In this document: positions 17,531 to 26,203 of the stretch, piece after piece
How positions within the stretch are numbered: the first letter of the stretch is position 1
Layout: every line of letters begins with the position of its first letter
Source of the DNA: Myxococcales bacterium SG8_38
Lineage (GTDB): Bacteria; Myxococcota_A; Polyangia; Polyangiales; Houyiibacteriaceae
Assembly (NCBI GenBank): GCA_001303415.1
Contig: LJTN01000028.1
Location: forward strand, 1 to 35,147
Direction: 5' to 3'
Length of the DNA: 35,147 nt
Notes under the pieces: model-generated
Databases searched by the model: none
Told to the model about the DNA's origin: nothing
Seen by the model: the letters and a program-made list of their open reading frames with translations, nothing else
Position numbers and translations under genes: made by a program

Positions 17531-17833
17531 ATGGCGGACGCGAGAATCTCCCTCGAGCAGGTCCTGCACGTCGCGAAGCTGGCCAGGCTGACGCTCTCCG
17601 AACAAGAGGCGCGCGAGATGCAGGAGCAGCTCGACGCGATCCTCCGATACATGGAGGGGCTCGACACATTGGACGTGTCCGAGGTGCCACCGACGTTTCA
17701 CTCGATCCCGATGCTTGCGCCGTTGCGCCCGGACGTCCCTGCGCGATGCAGCGATCGATCCGAGATCTTGGCGCAGGCCCCCGACAGCCAGTGGGGCGGG
17801 TTTGCGGTGCCGCTGGTTCTCGAGGTCGAGTGA
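17531..17833 (+). CDS. gatC: Asp-tRNA(Asn)/Glu-tRNA(Gln) amidotransferase subunit C
   Basis: GatC is the small subunit that stabilises GatA-GatB in the enzyme that amidates misacylated Glu-tRNA(Gln) or Asp-tRNA(Asn). The 100 residues from ATG 17531 fit the family: an N-terminal helix VLHVAKLARLTLSEQE, a helix ending LDAILRYMEGL, and a C-terminal region with MLAPLRPD. A longer start at 17483 is unlikely. A TACCTT -10-like box ends nine bases before the ATG and there is no Shine-Dalgarno. Its stop overlaps the gatA start by one base (TGATG), so the two are coupled. Confidence 0.9.
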   Translation: MADARISLEQVLHVAKLARLTLSEQEAREMQEQLDAILRYMEGLDTLDVSEVPPTFHSIPMLAPLRPDVPARCSDRSEILAQAPDSQWGGFAVPLVLEVE

Positions 17834-19299
17834 TGCCCGATTTTCCCTGGCAGAGCGCCTTCGAGATCCGCGAGCAGGTGGTGAGCGGCGCAGCCAGCGC
17901 AGTCGATATGGCGCGCGCGTATCTGCATCGCGCCGAAGCGCTGAATTCGACGCTGCGTTGCTTTCTCACCCTCGACTACGAGGGCGCGCTGGCGTCGGCC
18001 GCGCAGGTCGATCGTGCCCGCCGCGACGGCAAAGATCTCGGCCCTTTGGCGGGAGTCCCCGTGGCGCTCAAGGACAACCTATGCACCCGTGGCCTGCGCA
18101 CGACTTGTGCCTCGAAGATCCTCGAAGGCTACGTGCCGCCTTACGACGCCCATGTGGTCGACGCACTGCGGGCCGCGGGCGCGATCATCCTCGGAAAGAC
18201 GAACCTCGACGAGTTTGCCATGGGGTCGTCGAACGAGAACTCGGCGTTCGGCAACGTGCACAATCCTTGGGACCTGAACCGCGCGCCAGGCGGCTCTTCG
18301 GGCGGCTCCGCGTGCGCCACCGCTGCGGGCTTGACCGCGCTTGCGCTCGGCAGTGACACGGGCGGCTCCGTGCGACAGCCCGCGGCTTTTTGCGGAATCA
18401 CCGCCATCAAGCCCACGTACGGGCGGGTGTCGCGCTACGGGCTGGTCGCGTTTGCATCGTCGCTCGATCAAGTGGGCCCGATGGCGCGCTCGGTTCGGGA
18501 AGCCGCGCAGCTGCTCGAGGTCATCGCCGGTCACGACCCCCGCGATGCGACGTCGGCCGAGCGGGAGACGGGTGCGTACCTGGCCGCGTGCGATCGCGGC
18601 GTTCGCGGGCTTCGCATCGGGGTCGTTCGCGACCTTCTCGAAGGGCTGCAAGACGTGGACGTACGCAGCGCTGTCGAGGCGGCGCTCGGCGCGCTCGAAA
18701 AGGCGGGTGCCGTGTTGGTGGACGTCTCGCTGCCGCACGCCGATCACGCGGTCTCGGTCTACTACCTGATCGCGACCGCCGAGGCCTCAAGCAATCTGGC
18801 GAGGTTCGATGGAATTCGATACGGCCTTCGGGTCCAGGGCGAGGACCTGGCCGAGACATACACCAAGACGCGGGCGCAAGGCTTCGGTCCCGAGGTCCGG
18901 CGGCGCATCATGCTCGGAACCTACGCGCTTTCGGCGGGCTACTACGATGCGTTCTACTTGAAGGCGCAACGCGTACGCACGTTGATCCGCCGCGACTACG
19001 ATGCGGCATTCGAACGATGCGACGTCGTGTGCACCCCCACCACGCCGACCGCGGCGTTTGCGCTCGGCGAAAAGACGAGCGACCCGCTCCAGATGTATCT
19101 GGCTGACATCTTCACGCTGCCGCCAAGCCTTGCAGGGGTGGCGGCGCTCAGCACGCCATGCGGCCGTTCCCGCGACGGGCTTCCGATCGGCCTCCAGCTG
19201 GTGGCGCCGCCTTTCGAGGAAGAGCGGCTGTGCACCGTGGCGCAGGCAGTCGAAGACACCTCCGGTTTGGGAGACGCGCATCCTGCGGCGTTGGCCTGA
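17833..19299 (+). CDS. gatA: Asp-tRNA(Asn)/Glu-tRNA(Gln) amidotransferase subunit A
   Basis: GatA is the amidase subunit that releases ammonia from glutamine for transfer to the misacylated tRNA. It has 488 residues from ATG 17833. The amidase signature triad is visible: Lys80 (VALKDNL), Ser155/Ser156 (APGGSSGGSA) and Ser179 (SDTGGSVRQP). It overlaps gatC by one base and forms a two-gene unit. gatB is not next but 1.65 kb downstream on the same strand, beyond a gene on the other strand. No anomaly in length or motifs. Confidence 0.96.
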   Translation: MPDFPWQSAFEIREQVVSGAASAVDMARAYLHRAEALNSTLRCFLTLDYEGALASAAQVDRARRDGKDLGPLAGVPVALKDNLCTRGLRTTCASKILEGYVPPYDAHVVDALRAAGAIILGKTNLDEFAMGSSNENSAFGNVHNPWDLNRAPGGSSGGSACATAAGLTALALGSDTGGSVRQPAAFCGITAIKPTYGRVSRYGLVAFASSLDQVGPMARSVREAAQLLEVIAGHDPRDATSAERETGAYLAACDRGVRGLRIGVVRDLLEGLQDVDVRSAVEAALGALEKAGAVLVDVSLPHADHAVSVYYLIATAEASSNLARFDGIRYGLRVQGEDLAETYTKTRAQGFGPEVRRRIMLGTYALSAGYYDAFYLKAQRVRTLIRRDYDAAFERCDVVCTPTTPTAAFALGEKTSDPLQMYLADIFTLPPSLAGVAALSTPCGRSRDGLPIGLQLVAPPFEEERLCTVAQAVEDTSGLGDAHPAALA

Positions 19300-19308
19300 C
19301 CCCGACGC

Positions 19309-20853
19309 TTATTTTCCGTCCGCGTTGCCGTCCGCGTGCGGCAGCGTTTGGTCCTCGCGTTCCGACGCTCCGCTCTTGTGCATGATCGACGAGGGCTTGG
19401 TGCGACGCTCCTCGCCGGCCACCTCGACTCGATTGCGTCCCCGCGCCTTGGCTCGATAGAGCGCCTGGTCGGCTTGCTCGATGAGCGCATCGGCGTCGGT
19501 TCCCGGGCCGAGCATGGCGAGCCCGATGCTGACGCTGATCTTCTCGGGGCCGCCCTCGACCTGCGGCGTGTTGGCGAGGCGACCCCGAAGCCGCTCCGCG
19601 ACGATGCGCGCTGCGGTGAGCTTGATCTCGCAGAAGATGACCAGGAACTCCTCGCCGCCCCAGCGGGCCACGATGTCGTTCCGGCGAACGTACTCGGTCA
19701 ACGAGTCGGCGATCTGTTGCAGCACGCGGTCTCCGGCGCTGTGACCGAACTCGTCGTTGATCGCCTTGAAGTGGTCCACATCGCACATGGCGACGCAGAG
19801 CCCCGTGTTGTTTCGGCGTGCTCGCGCGATCTCTTCCGCAAGACGCAGGCTGGCGTGGCGGCGGTTGTAGAGCCCGGTCAGGCCGTCGGTCAGCGCGAGC
19901 AACTGCGTCTCTTCGACGAGAAACAGCGATTTGACGACGACCCCCATCGCGTCGGTGACCAGCTCGGCGCTTCGGATATCACTCTGTGCGCACGCGGCCG
20001 GACCGGCAAAGATCTGCAACGTGCCGAGGGTTTCGCCGCCCACGCGGATGTCAAAGGTATGCGCGCGTCCTGCGACGACGTCTTTACCCGGCCCGAACTT
20101 CGGGTCCCTGACGACGGTCGTGTGGACGGCGCCGAGGCTCTGCTCCGGAATGCCAAGCGCCGCGACGCCTGCGGTCGAGTTGCCTTCAGGCCAGGGGCCC
20201 CGGGCGAGGATCGAGTAGCTCGGACCGCCCGGACCGAGGAGCTGCAAGACGAGGTAGGGGCAGCCGATGACCTCGGCGGCCAGCTCGAGGGCCTTGTCGG
20301 CAAACTCGATGCGATTGTTCACGTGATCCATCAAACGTCGGACCTCGGACTGCAACACCACGTCGAACAAGTGGTGGTCGAGGACCGCGCTCACGCGCTC
20401 GAGCGGGGTGCCGGTGAGCTCCGGCCGGACGCTTTCGCGCGGGGTGCGCCCCTTCATGAGCTTCTCCACCGCCGGCAGCAGCTGCTCGTCCATCTCTTCC
20501 TTCGCGAGGTAGACGTCGGCGCCGGCGTTGCGGCCCCAAAAGCGGGTCTTGGCGTCCTGCGCGGCAGTCAACAGCACGAAGGCAAGGTCGGCCATGTTGG
20601 GGTCGCCGCGGAAGACTCGGCAGAGCTGGACGCCAGTGATCGTGCCCATCTCGATGTCGCTCACGACCAGGTCGAACGTGTGCTCGAGCGTGAGGGCCAA
20701 GGCTTCCTCGCCCGAGCCCGCTTCGGTGATGGCGAAGCCCTGCGTGGCGAGCTTGTCCACGACGCGGCGGCGGATCGACGGACTGTCGTCCACCACCAAG
20801 GCCCTGAAGCGCCCGGGCGCTTTGCTCCCCTGCCTGTCTGAAGGCATTTTCAC
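19309..20853 (-). CDS. Receiver-GAF-like diguanylate cyclase
   Basis: This is a 514-residue c-di-GMP synthase. An N-terminal receiver domain (about 16-130) has acidic pair Asp22-Asp23 and phospho-acceptor Asp66 (VVSDIEMG). The middle (about 160-310) looks GAF-like. The GGDEF domain (from about 320) carries LTDGLTGLYNRR, metal residues in CDVDHFK, and the active-site GGEEF at 399-403. An RxxD inhibitory site (Arg390, Asp393) lies exactly five residues before it, so product inhibition is expected. The start is GTG 20853; ATG 20847 is nearly as good. It sits antisense between gatA and gatB with no partner kinase adjacent, though two histidine kinases lie upstream in the window. Confidence 0.92.
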   Translation of the reverse strand: MKMPSDRQGSKAPGRFRALVVDDSPSIRRRVVDKLATQGFAITEAGSGEEALALTLEHTFDLVVSDIEMGTITGVQLCRVFRGDPNMADLAFVLLTAAQDAKTRFWGRNAGADVYLAKEEMDEQLLPAVEKLMKGRTPRESVRPELTGTPLERVSAVLDHHLFDVVLQSEVRRLMDHVNNRIEFADKALELAAEVIGCPYLVLQLLGPGGPSYSILARGPWPEGNSTAGVAALGIPEQSLGAVHTTVVRDPKFGPGKDVVAGRAHTFDIRVGGETLGTLQIFAGPAACAQSDIRSAELVTDAMGVVVKSLFLVEETQLLALTDGLTGLYNRRHASLRLAEEIARARRNNTGLCVAMCDVDHFKAINDEFGHSAGDRVLQQIADSLTEYVRRNDIVARWGGEEFLVIFCEIKLTAARIVAERLRGRLANTPQVEGGPEKISVSIGLAMLGPGTDADALIEQADQALYRAKARGRNRVEVAGEERRTKPSSIMHKSGASEREDQTLPHADGNADGK

Positions 20854-20935
20854 GCATCTTCATGATGGGTAATCGAGAGGGTGAATGCCAACGTATCTCG
20901 GGCTCGGGCGCCGTGGCCTTCGCGGGCTGGTGCGC

Positions 20936-20941
20936 TATAAG
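20936..20941 (+). promoter_or_regulatory. -10-like element, gatB
   Basis: TATAAG within GCTATAAG ends eight bases before ATG 20950, so the leader would be zero to two bases. No -35 of good quality and no Shine-Dalgarno. Confidence 0.45.
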
Positions 20942-20949
20942 CCCTCGGC

Positions 20950-22413
20950 ATGACTGCGTACGAGCCCGTCATCGGTCTCGAGGTGCACGCCCAGATGCGC
21001 TCCCGGACCAAGCTCTTTTGCGGGTGCCCCACCGACTACGGGGCGCCGCCAAACGAGCAAACGTGTCCGGTGTGCCTTGCGCTTCCCGGTGCGCTTCCGG
21101 TGCCCAACCGGGCCGCGATCGAGCTCGCCGTGCAGGCGGGTCTGGCGCTCGAATGTGAGATTGCCTCATATAGCGTCTTCGCGCGCAAGAACTACTTCTA
21201 TCCGGACCTTCCCAAGGGATATCAGATCTCGCAATTCGAGCTTCCGCTCAACGTGAAGGGTCACCTCGACATCGAGGTCGACGGGGAGACCAAGCGAATC
21301 GGCATCACGCGCATCCACGTCGAGGAGGATGCGGCCAAGAACATCCACGGCGTCGGGGACACGGCGGTCACGGTCGTCGACTTCAATCGGGGCGGCACAC
21401 CCCTCATCGAAATCGTGAGTGAGCCGGATCTCCGAAGCGCCGACGAGGCCGAGGCGTACCTCAGAAAGCTTCGCGACATCTTGATGTTCATCGGCGTGAA
21501 CGACGGCAACCTCGAGGAGGGGTCGTTCCGGTGCGACGCCAATGTGTCGATACGTCCGGTGGGCCAAGCAGAGCTCGGCACGCGCACGGAGCTCAAGAAC
21601 ATCAACTCGTTCCGCTTCGTGAAGAAGGCCATCGAGCACGAGATCGCGCGCCAAGAGGGGGTCGTGCAAAGCGGCGGCACGATCGTGCAGGAAACACGCA
21701 CCTGGAGCGAGGCGCAGGGTAAGACAATCTCGATGCGCGGAAAGGAAGAGGCGCACGACTATCGATACTTCCCCGATCCCGATCTTCCCCCGGTCGTGAT
21801 CGACGACACACGCATCGAAGCGCTGCGCGCCGCCATGCCGGAGCTTCCGGCGGCCAAGCGCGCTCGCTGGCAGCGGGAGCTCGGACTGACCGAATACGAC
21901 GCAGGCGTGCTCAGCAGCCATCCAAAGGTTGCCGCGTACTTCGAGGAAGCCGCTCGATCATTTGCAGAGCGTTGTACGAAAAGTGGGGCGGAGGCGGGCA
22001 AGAAGGTCGGCAACTTCGTGCAAGCAGAGGTCCTGCGACACGTCACCACCGACGGCCTGGAAGCATTGTTTCCAGTCGCGGCAACGGCGATCGCGGAGCT
22101 GCTCGCGGCGGTCGAGGACGGAACGATCAATGGCAAGATCGCCAAGACGGTCTTCGCCACCATGGTGGAGACGGGAAGAGCGCCCCAAGCCATCATCGAA
22201 GAGCAGGGCTTGGCGCAGGTCACCGACACGAGCGCCATCGAGGAAGCGGTTCGCCGCGTGATCGAGTCGAACCCCTCGCAAGTGGCGCAGTACAAGGCCG
22301 GCAAGGCCAGCCTCATCGGCTACTTCGTAGGCCAGGTGATGAAAGTGACACAAGGCGCGGCCAATCCCAAGGTGGTCAACGAGACCCTACGCCGGCTCTT
22401 GGACGAGTCATGA
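20950..22413 (+). CDS. gatB: Asp-tRNA(Asn)/Glu-tRNA(Gln) amidotransferase subunit B
   Basis: GatB binds the misacylated tRNA and activates its side chain with ATP before amidation. It has 487 residues. Near the N-terminus are [10 protein letters not shown] and a zinc site with Cys24, Cys26, Cys39 and Cys42; further on come [19 protein letters not shown], the [17 protein letters not shown] signature and the C-terminal YqeY-like tail domain. It has its own -10-like element and no Shine-Dalgarno. Its stop overlaps the start of mtnA by four bases (ATGA). Confidence 0.96.
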   Translation: MTAYEPVIGLEVHAQMRSRTKLFCGCPTDYGAPPNEQTCPVCLALPGALPVPNRAAIELAVQAGLALECEIASYSVFARKNYFYPDLPKGYQISQFELPLNVKGHLDIEVDGETKRIGITRIHVEEDAAKNIHGVGDTAVTVVDFNRGGTPLIEIVSEPDLRSADEAEAYLRKLRDILMFIGVNDGNLEEGSFRCDANVSIRPVGQAELGTRTELKNINSFRFVKKAIEHEIARQEGVVQSGGTIVQETRTWSEAQGKTISMRGKEEAHDYRYFPDPDLPPVVIDDTRIEALRAAMPELPAAKRARWQRELGLTEYDAGVLSSHPKVAAYFEEAARSFAERCTKSGAEAGKKVGNFVQAEVLRHVTTDGLEALFPVAATAIAELLAAVEDGTINGKIAKTVFATMVETGRAPQAIIEEQGLAQVTDTSAIEEAVRRVIESNPSQVAQYKAGKASLIGYFVGQVMKVTQGAANPKVVNETLRRLLDES

Positions 22414-23486
22414 GCGCCGGGCTCTCCCGCGAGCCGTTGAGCGGCGCGGATTGGTTCGCGGTGGAGTTCGATCCCGCCACCCGAGAGGTGGTGATGCTTG
22501 ACCAGAGGCTGCTTCCGGGCGAGGTCCGGTATCACCGCTACCGCACGGCCGACGGGGTCGCCGATGCGATTCGCGACATGGTGGTGCGCGGAGCGCCGGC
22601 GATCGGGATCGCTGCTGCGTACGCGCTGGCGTTGGTCGCCCGCGACGTGACGAGCGACGCCAAGATGTTCCTGGTCGCCAACGGCACTGCAGGACGTGTC
22701 CTCAACGCGACGCGACCGACCGCGGTCAATCTAGGGTGGGCCATTGCTCGCATGTCCCGCAAGGCAGGGCAGGTTGCCGAGCGCTCGCAAGAGGAACGGT
22801 TTCAGTCGATGCTCGAAGAGGCGGAGTCGATTCATCGGCAGGACGTGGAGTCCTGCAGGCGGATTGGCGAGCTCGGGGCTGCCGACGTTCCGGATGGCGC
22901 GGTGATCCTCACCCACTGCAACGCAGGCGCGCTGGCCACGGGCGGCTATGGAACCGCGCTCGGCGTGATCCGTGCGGCGCATGCGCAGGGCAAGCAGGTG
23001 CGGGTCTTGGCCGGCGAGACCCGGCCCTACCTGCAGGGGGCGCGGCTGACCGCTTGGGAGCTCCATCAGGATGGCATTCCCGTGGAGGTGATCACCGACA
23101 ACATGGCGGGGTACTTCTTTCAGAAAGGCGAAATCCGGTTCGTGGTCGTCGGAAGCGACCGGATTGCGGCCAATGCAGATGTCGCCAACAAGATCGGGAC
23201 GTACACCCTGGCAGTGCTCGCCAACGAGCATCGGGTGCCGTTTACCGTGGCTGCGCCCTGGAGCACCGTCGATCTCCGAACACCCTCCGGCGCGGACATC
23301 CCCATCGAGGAGCGTTCTCCTCTCGAAGTCGCCCGCATCGGCAGCACGACACTGGTAGCCGATGGGATTTCGTGTCGGCATCCTGCATTCGACGTGACGC
23401 CGGCCCGGTTGATCGATGCGATTTACACCGAGCGCGGCGTGGTGAAGCCGAAGATCGGAGAGCGGCCCGACGTGCTGATCGGCTGA
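22410..23486 (+). CDS. mtnA: S-methyl-5-thioribose-1-phosphate isomerase
   Basis: MtnA converts methylthioribose-1-phosphate to methylthioribulose-1-phosphate in methionine salvage. It has 358 residues from ATG 22410. Signature parts are [16 protein letters not shown], the catalytic Cys170 ([11 protein letters not shown]) and Asp250 ([10 protein letters not shown]), and [16 protein letters not shown] near the end. The start is fixed by the four-base overlap with gatB, which implies translational coupling. Other salvage genes are not adjacent, though a homocysteine methyltransferase is in the window. Its 3' end faces lysA with seven bases between. Confidence 0.94.
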   Translation: MSAGLSREPLSGADWFAVEFDPATREVVMLDQRLLPGEVRYHRYRTADGVADAIRDMVVRGAPAIGIAAAYALALVARDVTSDAKMFLVANGTAGRVLNATRPTAVNLGWAIARMSRKAGQVAERSQEERFQSMLEEAESIHRQDVESCRRIGELGAADVPDGAVILTHCNAGALATGGYGTALGVIRAAHAQGKQVRVLAGETRPYLQGARLTAWELHQDGIPVEVITDNMAGYFFQKGEIRFVVVGSDRIAANADVANKIGTYTLAVLANEHRVPFTVAAPWSTVDLRTPSGADIPIEERSPLEVARIGSTTLVADGISCRHPAFDVTPARLIDAIYTERGVVKPKIGERPDVLIG

Positions 23487-23493
23487 GCGGGGC

Positions 23494-24789
23494 TCACTCG
23501 AGGATCTCGCCCTGCCACAATGCCTCCGGGCCGCTTCGCCGCCGCACGAGACGAGAACGGGCGCCGTCCACCAGCACCTCGGGTGGCAGCGGCCGGGCAT
23601 TGTACATGCTCTGCATCTCCCGCCCGTACGCCCCGGCGCCGCGGATCACGAGCAGGTCCCCAGGCTCGACCCCGGGCAGCGGGCGGTCTCTGGCCACGAA
23701 ATCCCCCGACTCGCAGACCGGTCCCACGACATCCACGGGCGTGAGCTCGGCATCGGGTGCGGGCTCCACCAGTGGCATGATCGCATGGTATGCGCCGTAG
23801 AGCGCGGGGCGAATCAGCTCGGTCATGGCCGCGTCGACGATGACGAATCGCCGCGCGCCCTGCGTCTTGGTGTAGAGAACGCGCGTCAGCAGGGCGCCCG
23901 CATCTCCGACCAGAGCCCGCCCCGGTTCGGTGATGATCTCGATCCCCGGGCGCAACACGTCGGCCGCTTCGAGACCCTCGCGAATGGCGTCTCCAAATGC
24001 GCTTGCCGCGGGGTAGGGGTCGACCTCTTGTCCGTAGTGCATAGGCCAGCCGCCGCCGACGTCGATGGCCCGCAAACGCGCCCCCTCCTCGATGCAGTGA
24101 ATGGCGAAACGGCCGAGAATTTCGATTGCCTCGCGAAGCGGCTGCGGGGAGGAAAGCTGAGAGCCGATGTGACAGGCCACCGATTCGAGCAGAAGATGCT
24201 CGCTTCGGAGGATACGTGGAACGAGCTCCTCGGCCACGGGGATGGATAGGCCGAACTTCGACTCGCGGAGCCCCGTCGCAATGTAGGGGTGCGTCTTGGG
24301 GTCGACGTCGGGGTTGACGCGCAGACCGATCGACATGGGCCGGCCGAGCTCCCGGGCGACGCTCTCGACCACGTCGAGCTCCTGCGTGTTCTCGACGTGC
24401 AGGGCGCGAATCCCTGCCTGTGCTGCGGCTCGAATTTCTTCTCGGCGCTTTCCGACGCCGCTATAGATGATGCGCTCGGGGGGGAATCCGGCCTTGAGCG
24501 CGCGTTGCATCTCTCCGACCGAGACGATGTCCGCTCCGCAACCTTGCGATGCGAGCCGGGCGAGCACCGACAAGTTCCCGTTTGCCTTCACCGCGTACGC
24601 GATGAGGTGCGGGGCAAAGGACAGCGCTTCGTCGATCGATCGGTAGGCGTGGTCGATCGCGGCGCCAGAATAAACGAAGGCAGGCGTATCCACCTCGGCC
24701 GCGATCGACGCGAGCGGCACTTGCTCGCAAGCAAGCTCGCCGTCTCGATAGGAAAACCATGGCGACTCGGAAATGTGGGCGTTGGACAT
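23494..24789 (-). CDS. lysA: Diaminopimelate decarboxylase
   Basis: LysA decarboxylates meso-diaminopimelate to lysine using pyridoxal phosphate. It has 431 residues. PLP attaches at Lys68 (AYAVKANGN). Further motifs are HIGSQ, the glycine-rich DVGGGWP, and the second-subunit catalytic Cys in PVCESGDF. It is the last gene of a minus-strand unit, nine bases after argH. There is no sign of fusion or truncation. Confidence 0.94.
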   Translation of the reverse strand: MSNAHISESPWFSYRDGELACEQVPLASIAAEVDTPAFVYSGAAIDHAYRSIDEALSFAPHLIAYAVKANGNLSVLARLASQGCGADIVSVGEMQRALKAGFPPERIIYSGVGKRREEIRAAAQAGIRALHVENTQELDVVESVARELGRPMSIGLRVNPDVDPKTHPYIATGLRESKFGLSIPVAEELVPRILRSEHLLLESVACHIGSQLSSPQPLREAIEILGRFAIHCIEEGARLRAIDVGGGWPMHYGQEVDPYPAASAFGDAIREGLEAADVLRPGIEIITEPGRALVGDAGALLTRVLYTKTQGARRFVIVDAAMTELIRPALYGAYHAIMPLVEPAPDAELTPVDVVGPVCESGDFVARDRPLPGVEPGDLLVIRGAGAYGREMQSMYNARPLPPEVLVDGARSRLVRRRSGPEALWQGEILE

Positions 24790-24798
24790 GGCGGCGTC

Positions 24799-26190
24799 TC
24801 ATGCTCCACGACGGGCCTGCAGTCGACCCCGCAGCTCGGCAAGGGCCTCCTGCACACGCGCCCGCGCCGGGCCTCCGAGCACGCTGCGGCGTTCGACGGC
24901 CGTTTCCATGTCGAGCGCGCGAAACACGCTTTCGTCGAACGCGTGGTGCGCCGCCTGATACACCTCGAGCGGCAGCTCCGAGAGCGTCATGCCGCGTTGC
25001 ACGGCCTGCCGAACGAGCTTCCCGGCCACGTGGTGCGCTTCCCGGAAGGGGACTCCCCGCGATGCGAGCCAATCGGCTACTTCCGTCGCGTCGAGGAAGC
25101 CCTCCTTCAACGCCGCCGCCATGCGGTCCCGATCGAAGGTCGCCGACGAGATCGCTCCGCTCAGGACGGCGAGGCAGTCGTGCACCGTGTCGAACGCTTC
25201 GAACACGGGCGCCTTGTCCTCTTGCAAGTCGCGATTGTACGCCAGTGGGAGGCCCTTGAGCATGACCAGCAGGTTGACCAAGGAGCCCACGACCCGGCCG
25301 GTCTTGCCGCGCACGAGCTCTGGCATATCGGGGTTCTTCTTTTGCGGCATGATCGACGAGCCCGTGGTGAAGGCATCGCTCATTTGCACGAAGCCGAATT
25401 CCTGACTCGACCAGAGCACGAGCTCCTCCGCGATTCGCGACAGATGGACGGCGCAAATCGCCAGCGCGCTCACCGCTTCGAGCAAGAAGTCGCGACTGCT
25501 CACGGCATCGAGCGAGTTTCGCATGGGGCGATCGAAGCCGAGGGCGCGGGCCGTGGCGTCCCTGTCGAGCGGAAACGTCGTTCCGGCAAGCGCTGCGCTG
25601 CCGAGAGGAGACTCGTTCATGCGCGCGGCCGCATCGACGAGCCTTCCCCGATCCCGCTCGAGCATCTCGGCCCAGGCCAGCAAATGGTGGGCGAGGCGTA
25701 CGGGCTGGGCGCGCTGCAGGTGCGTGTAGCCGGGCATCAGAAAATCCACGTGGGCCTCGGCCTTGTCGACGAGGACCTCGAGAAGGGCGTCGATGTCTGC
25801 AGTGGTCGACTGGCAAGCCTGGCGCGTCCAAAGCCGCATGTCCGTGGCCACTTGGTCGTTCCGGCTCCGACCGGTATGCAGGCGCCCGCCTGCCTCGCCG
25901 ATGGCCTCGATCAGCGCGGATTCGATGTTCATGTGAACGTCTTCCCTCTCGGGATCCCACGCCAGCTCCCCGCCCTCGATCGACGCACGGATGCGCTCGA
26001 GACCGGCGACGACTTGCTCCACGTCGTCTTCGGACAAGATGTTGCGTTCACCGAGCATGCGCACGTGCGCGATCGAGCCCTCGATGTCCTGCGGCCACAG
26101 GCGGCCGTCGACATCCACGCTCGCGCTGAATCGCGCTGCGATGGCGTCCAGCTCCTCTTGGAAGCGTCCGCCCCATGGCTTGTCAGTCAT
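24799..26190 (-). CDS. argH: Argininosuccinate lyase
   Basis: ArgH splits argininosuccinate into arginine and fumarate, the last step of arginine synthesis. It has 463 residues. Visible are RLHTGRSRNDQ (103-112), the catalytic His157 in GYTHLQRAQP, and the superfamily signature GSSIMPQKKNP (277-287) with catalytic Ser279. It lies 13 bases downstream of the pseudo-P-type ATPase and nine upstream of lysA, so all three are probably one transcript. argG is not in the window. Confidence 0.95.
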   Translation of the reverse strand: MTDKPWGGRFQEELDAIAARFSASVDVDGRLWPQDIEGSIAHVRMLGERNILSEDDVEQVVAGLERIRASIEGGELAWDPEREDVHMNIESALIEAIGEAGGRLHTGRSRNDQVATDMRLWTRQACQSTTADIDALLEVLVDKAEAHVDFLMPGYTHLQRAQPVRLAHHLLAWAEMLERDRGRLVDAAARMNESPLGSAALAGTTFPLDRDATARALGFDRPMRNSLDAVSSRDFLLEAVSALAICAVHLSRIAEELVLWSSQEFGFVQMSDAFTTGSSIMPQKKNPDMPELVRGKTGRVVGSLVNLLVMLKGLPLAYNRDLQEDKAPVFEAFDTVHDCLAVLSGAISSATFDRDRMAAALKEGFLDATEVADWLASRGVPFREAHHVAGKLVRQAVQRGMTLSELPLEVYQAAHHAFDESVFRALDMETAVERRSVLGGPARARVQEALAELRGRLQARRGA

Positions 26191-26203
26191 CGTTTGGTCT
26201 CCG

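Noticed and set aside
19336-20841. 501-residue open frame on the plus strand
   Set aside because: Antisense to the complete REC-GGDEF gene.
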